A stretch of 64,000 nucleotides of DNA from Cenococcum geophilum 1.58. Taxonomy: Eukaryota > Ascomycota > Dothideomycetes > Gloniales > Gloniaceae. The notes beneath the pieces were generated by a model that had not been told where the DNA came from, searched no databases, and saw only the letters and a list, made by a program, of their open reading frames with translations. The stretch's first letter is position 1, and every line of letters begins with the position of its first letter. Position numbers and translations under genes: made by a program. Below are positions 62,439 to 64,000 of the stretch, one piece after another. The stretch is taken from NCBI GenBank assembly GCA_001692895.1, contig KV748206.1:876434-940433 (forward strand), written 5' to 3'.

Positions 62439-62870
62439 CAAATTACTTGTCTAACCAGCCAACAGCTACACAGTCTCGCGTACACTTTTAAACTAGTTTC
62501 AAAAAAAATTGACCCCGGAATATTTGTTGTCCAGAGCTGTATGATCTTCCTCCAACCGCAGAAATACAAAGAAATCACAGCTCTCTGAGGACTCAGTGAT
62601 ATTTGCGCAGGGATAAATTTGACTTAGAGCGTGTGGCCTTGGACTAAAGATGATCGCAAAAAGTTCCCGTTTCCCCGCCCAGTAATAATTTCTTGTAATA
62701 AACTATAACTCTAAAAAGAATATCTCCCAGATCGCACGCCTACATTTTCCTTGAACATACGTAGATAGCCAGTACAAGCCTCTCTAGGTTTCCTAATACC
62801 AAGGTCATAAATTAAAACCTACTTTTATAACTGTAAAACGGCTCTTTTGTTTTCCTTTTTTGGAAAGACT

Positions 62871-63054
62871 ATTTATTACACCAACTCTTTCTTTTTATTA
62901 CTTTTTATTCTATCCCTTAACCCGCTGACAACGTACTACGTTATCGATAAGACTTGATGAGAAATAATGCACAGACCATATCGTATCGATAAGGTAGGAC
63001 GCCAGCAAGTTAAGGGATAAAATCTCTACCTAATTTTATAAAGGGTGTAAATAT
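62871..63054. repeat. Imperfect fold-back, about 184 bp
   Basis: The outer ends ATTTATTACACC and GGGTGTAAATAT are inverted. Further in, TATCCCTTAAC...GCTG pairs with CAGC...GTTAAGGGATA, and TTATCGATA pairs with TATCGATAA. Possibly an old small MITE. No target duplication was established. Confidence 0.55.
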
Positions 63055-63269
63055 CTTGGCGGGAAACCGAAACTTTATCGCCAAGCTTTAAAAGGATTTA
63101 GGTACGCATATGCCAATTGACGCTAGTACTTCTTTAGAGAAACGGACTGCGTGAGTCATGCTCCTTATCCGAAGCACAGTACATATGAAGCATGACAAGT
63201 TCCCCACGACGTTAAAGTTGCACAATTGTTGTCTGTAGATCGCTATTCTTTCTCTGGGCGCTTGCCTTA

Positions 63270-64000
63270 ATGGCTTCAGCATACAGAGAAGAACAAATAT
63301 GTCAATACCTTAATCTCATCTCTCTTCCCAAAATATATCACCCTATGCCCTCCTACTCATCTCAGAAAACTCTCGAATTTCTGACAGCCCTGCACACTCA
63401 TCAAATCTCCACAATCCCTTATGAAAATTTGTGTCTCCACTACTCTCAGAAGAAAGAGATACTCTTGGACCCACAAGCCCTGTATGAGAAATGTATGAAA
63501 AACGGACGTGGCGGGTATTGCATGGAAGCCAGCATCTTTTTCTACCACGTCTTGCGCGGTTTAGGGTTTGAGACATACATGACGGGTGTGAGAATCCGGC
63601 CGAGAGTAGGTGGTGTACCGCAGGGGGATTACCTCGGATGGTATATAGTTTTCCCACCAATTGGCTCTCAATTCAGACTTTAGTGAACTTCAGCTAGGCA
63701 ATAAAACGGAGGCTAACGAGACGCAGGGTCCACATAGTCAACATTGTGACCCTTGATGATGGCGCGAAGTATATGGTAGATGTTGCATTTGGTGGCGACG
63801 GCGCCACGAAGCCAATCCCGCTGGTGGACGGGCAGATAACTCCCAACATCGGCACGCAGGAGTTACGGCTTGTGTATGACCGAATACCGCAGCAGACTTC
63901 TCAATCCCAGAGGTGGTGGATTTATCAGTACCGGAACAGTGTCGAAAAAGAGTGGAATTCGTTTTACTGCTTTTCGGAAATTGAGTTTTTGCATCAAGAT
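63270..64000 (+). CDS. Arylamine N-acetyltransferase (3' end outside the window)
   Basis: Exon 1 is 63270-63640; an 86-bp GT-AG intron (63641-63726) follows; exon 2 runs from 63727 past the window end. About 215 residues are visible, and the family is usually 280-340 in fungi. NATs transfer an acetyl (or, in some fungi, malonyl) group from CoA to aryl-amines and hydrazines in the cytosol. The catalytic triad is complete: Cys84 in RGGYCMEA, His126 in GWVHIVN and Asp142 in YMVDVAFGG. The His and Asp appear only if the intron is removed, so the splice is well supported. PYENL at 50-54 is the conserved N-terminal motif. The acyl-CoA preference cannot be told from this part. Confidence 0.93.

Larger units (their letters stand above)
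62246..63269. other. Intergenic region between REX2 and NAT
   Basis: No gene seen; the frames present are short or arise from the tandem duplication. It contains the 78-bp duplication and a fold-back, listed separately. From 62620 to 63060 it is AT-rich. Confidence 0.7.

Noticed and set aside
62279..62578. 99-codon minus-strand frame
   Set aside because: Its repeated peptide is produced by the 78-bp tandem duplication; no start context or domain.

Overview
The window is nuclear DNA of a filamentous ascomycete (Pezizomycotina). The genes are split by short GT-AG introns of 47-94 bp and are ordinary fungal genes: a mitochondrial Fe-S assembly protein, kynureninase, DNA polymerase alpha, oligoribonuclease and an arylamine N-acetyltransferase. 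The left four fifths carries the mark of repeat-induced point mutation (RIP): retroelement reading frames are recognisable but full of TAA/TAG where CAA/CAG is expected, TpA is very frequent, and almost no open frames survive. I cannot assign a genus.

Positions 1 to about 52,890 are a nested transposon island. From the left: a Tad-like LINE (minus strand) split by a chromodomain Gypsy element (A, 6134-12108, duplication GATTT); a decayed helical-repeat-like reading frame split by a 794-bp hAT-type element (13087-13880, 8-bp duplication GGAAACAG); minisatellite DNA; then a plus-strand Copia element (5' LTR at 17380). That Copia was hit by Gypsy element E (20054-27994), by Gypsy element B (28097-39694) and by a 416-bp palindromic MITE (39805-40220). 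B was hit in turn by a non-autonomous LTR element, D (29374-34049). Removing each insertion with one copy of its target duplication restores the host reading frame, so the nesting order can be read directly. Beyond the Copia coding end lie a Gypsy 3' scrap, a 35-bp tandem array and a decayed Crypton-type tyrosine recombinase with a GCR1_C-like end (minus strand). A second copy of the Copia LTR, a gag remnant and a less mutated 370-bp segment follow. Last comes a lightly mutated minus-strand Copia (C2, 47710-52887, duplication AGTAG) whose primer site matches the anticodon arm of initiator tRNA-Met.

From 52,888 rightwards the DNA is not RIP-mutated and is gene dense. ISA2 (minus) and kynureninase (plus) share a 209-bp divergent promoter with a TGACTCA site. 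Kynureninase converges on POL1 (minus, 8 exons, 1462 codons before the stop). POL1 and the oligoribonuclease gene diverge from a 352-bp promoter carrying an ACGCGT (MCB) box. A 1-kb spacer holds an exact 78-bp tandem duplication and a small fold-back. The NAT gene runs off the right end.

The least explained feature is the interior of element D. It has no recognisable protein but carries dozens of short hairpin motifs of three kinds, some of whose stems look compensated.
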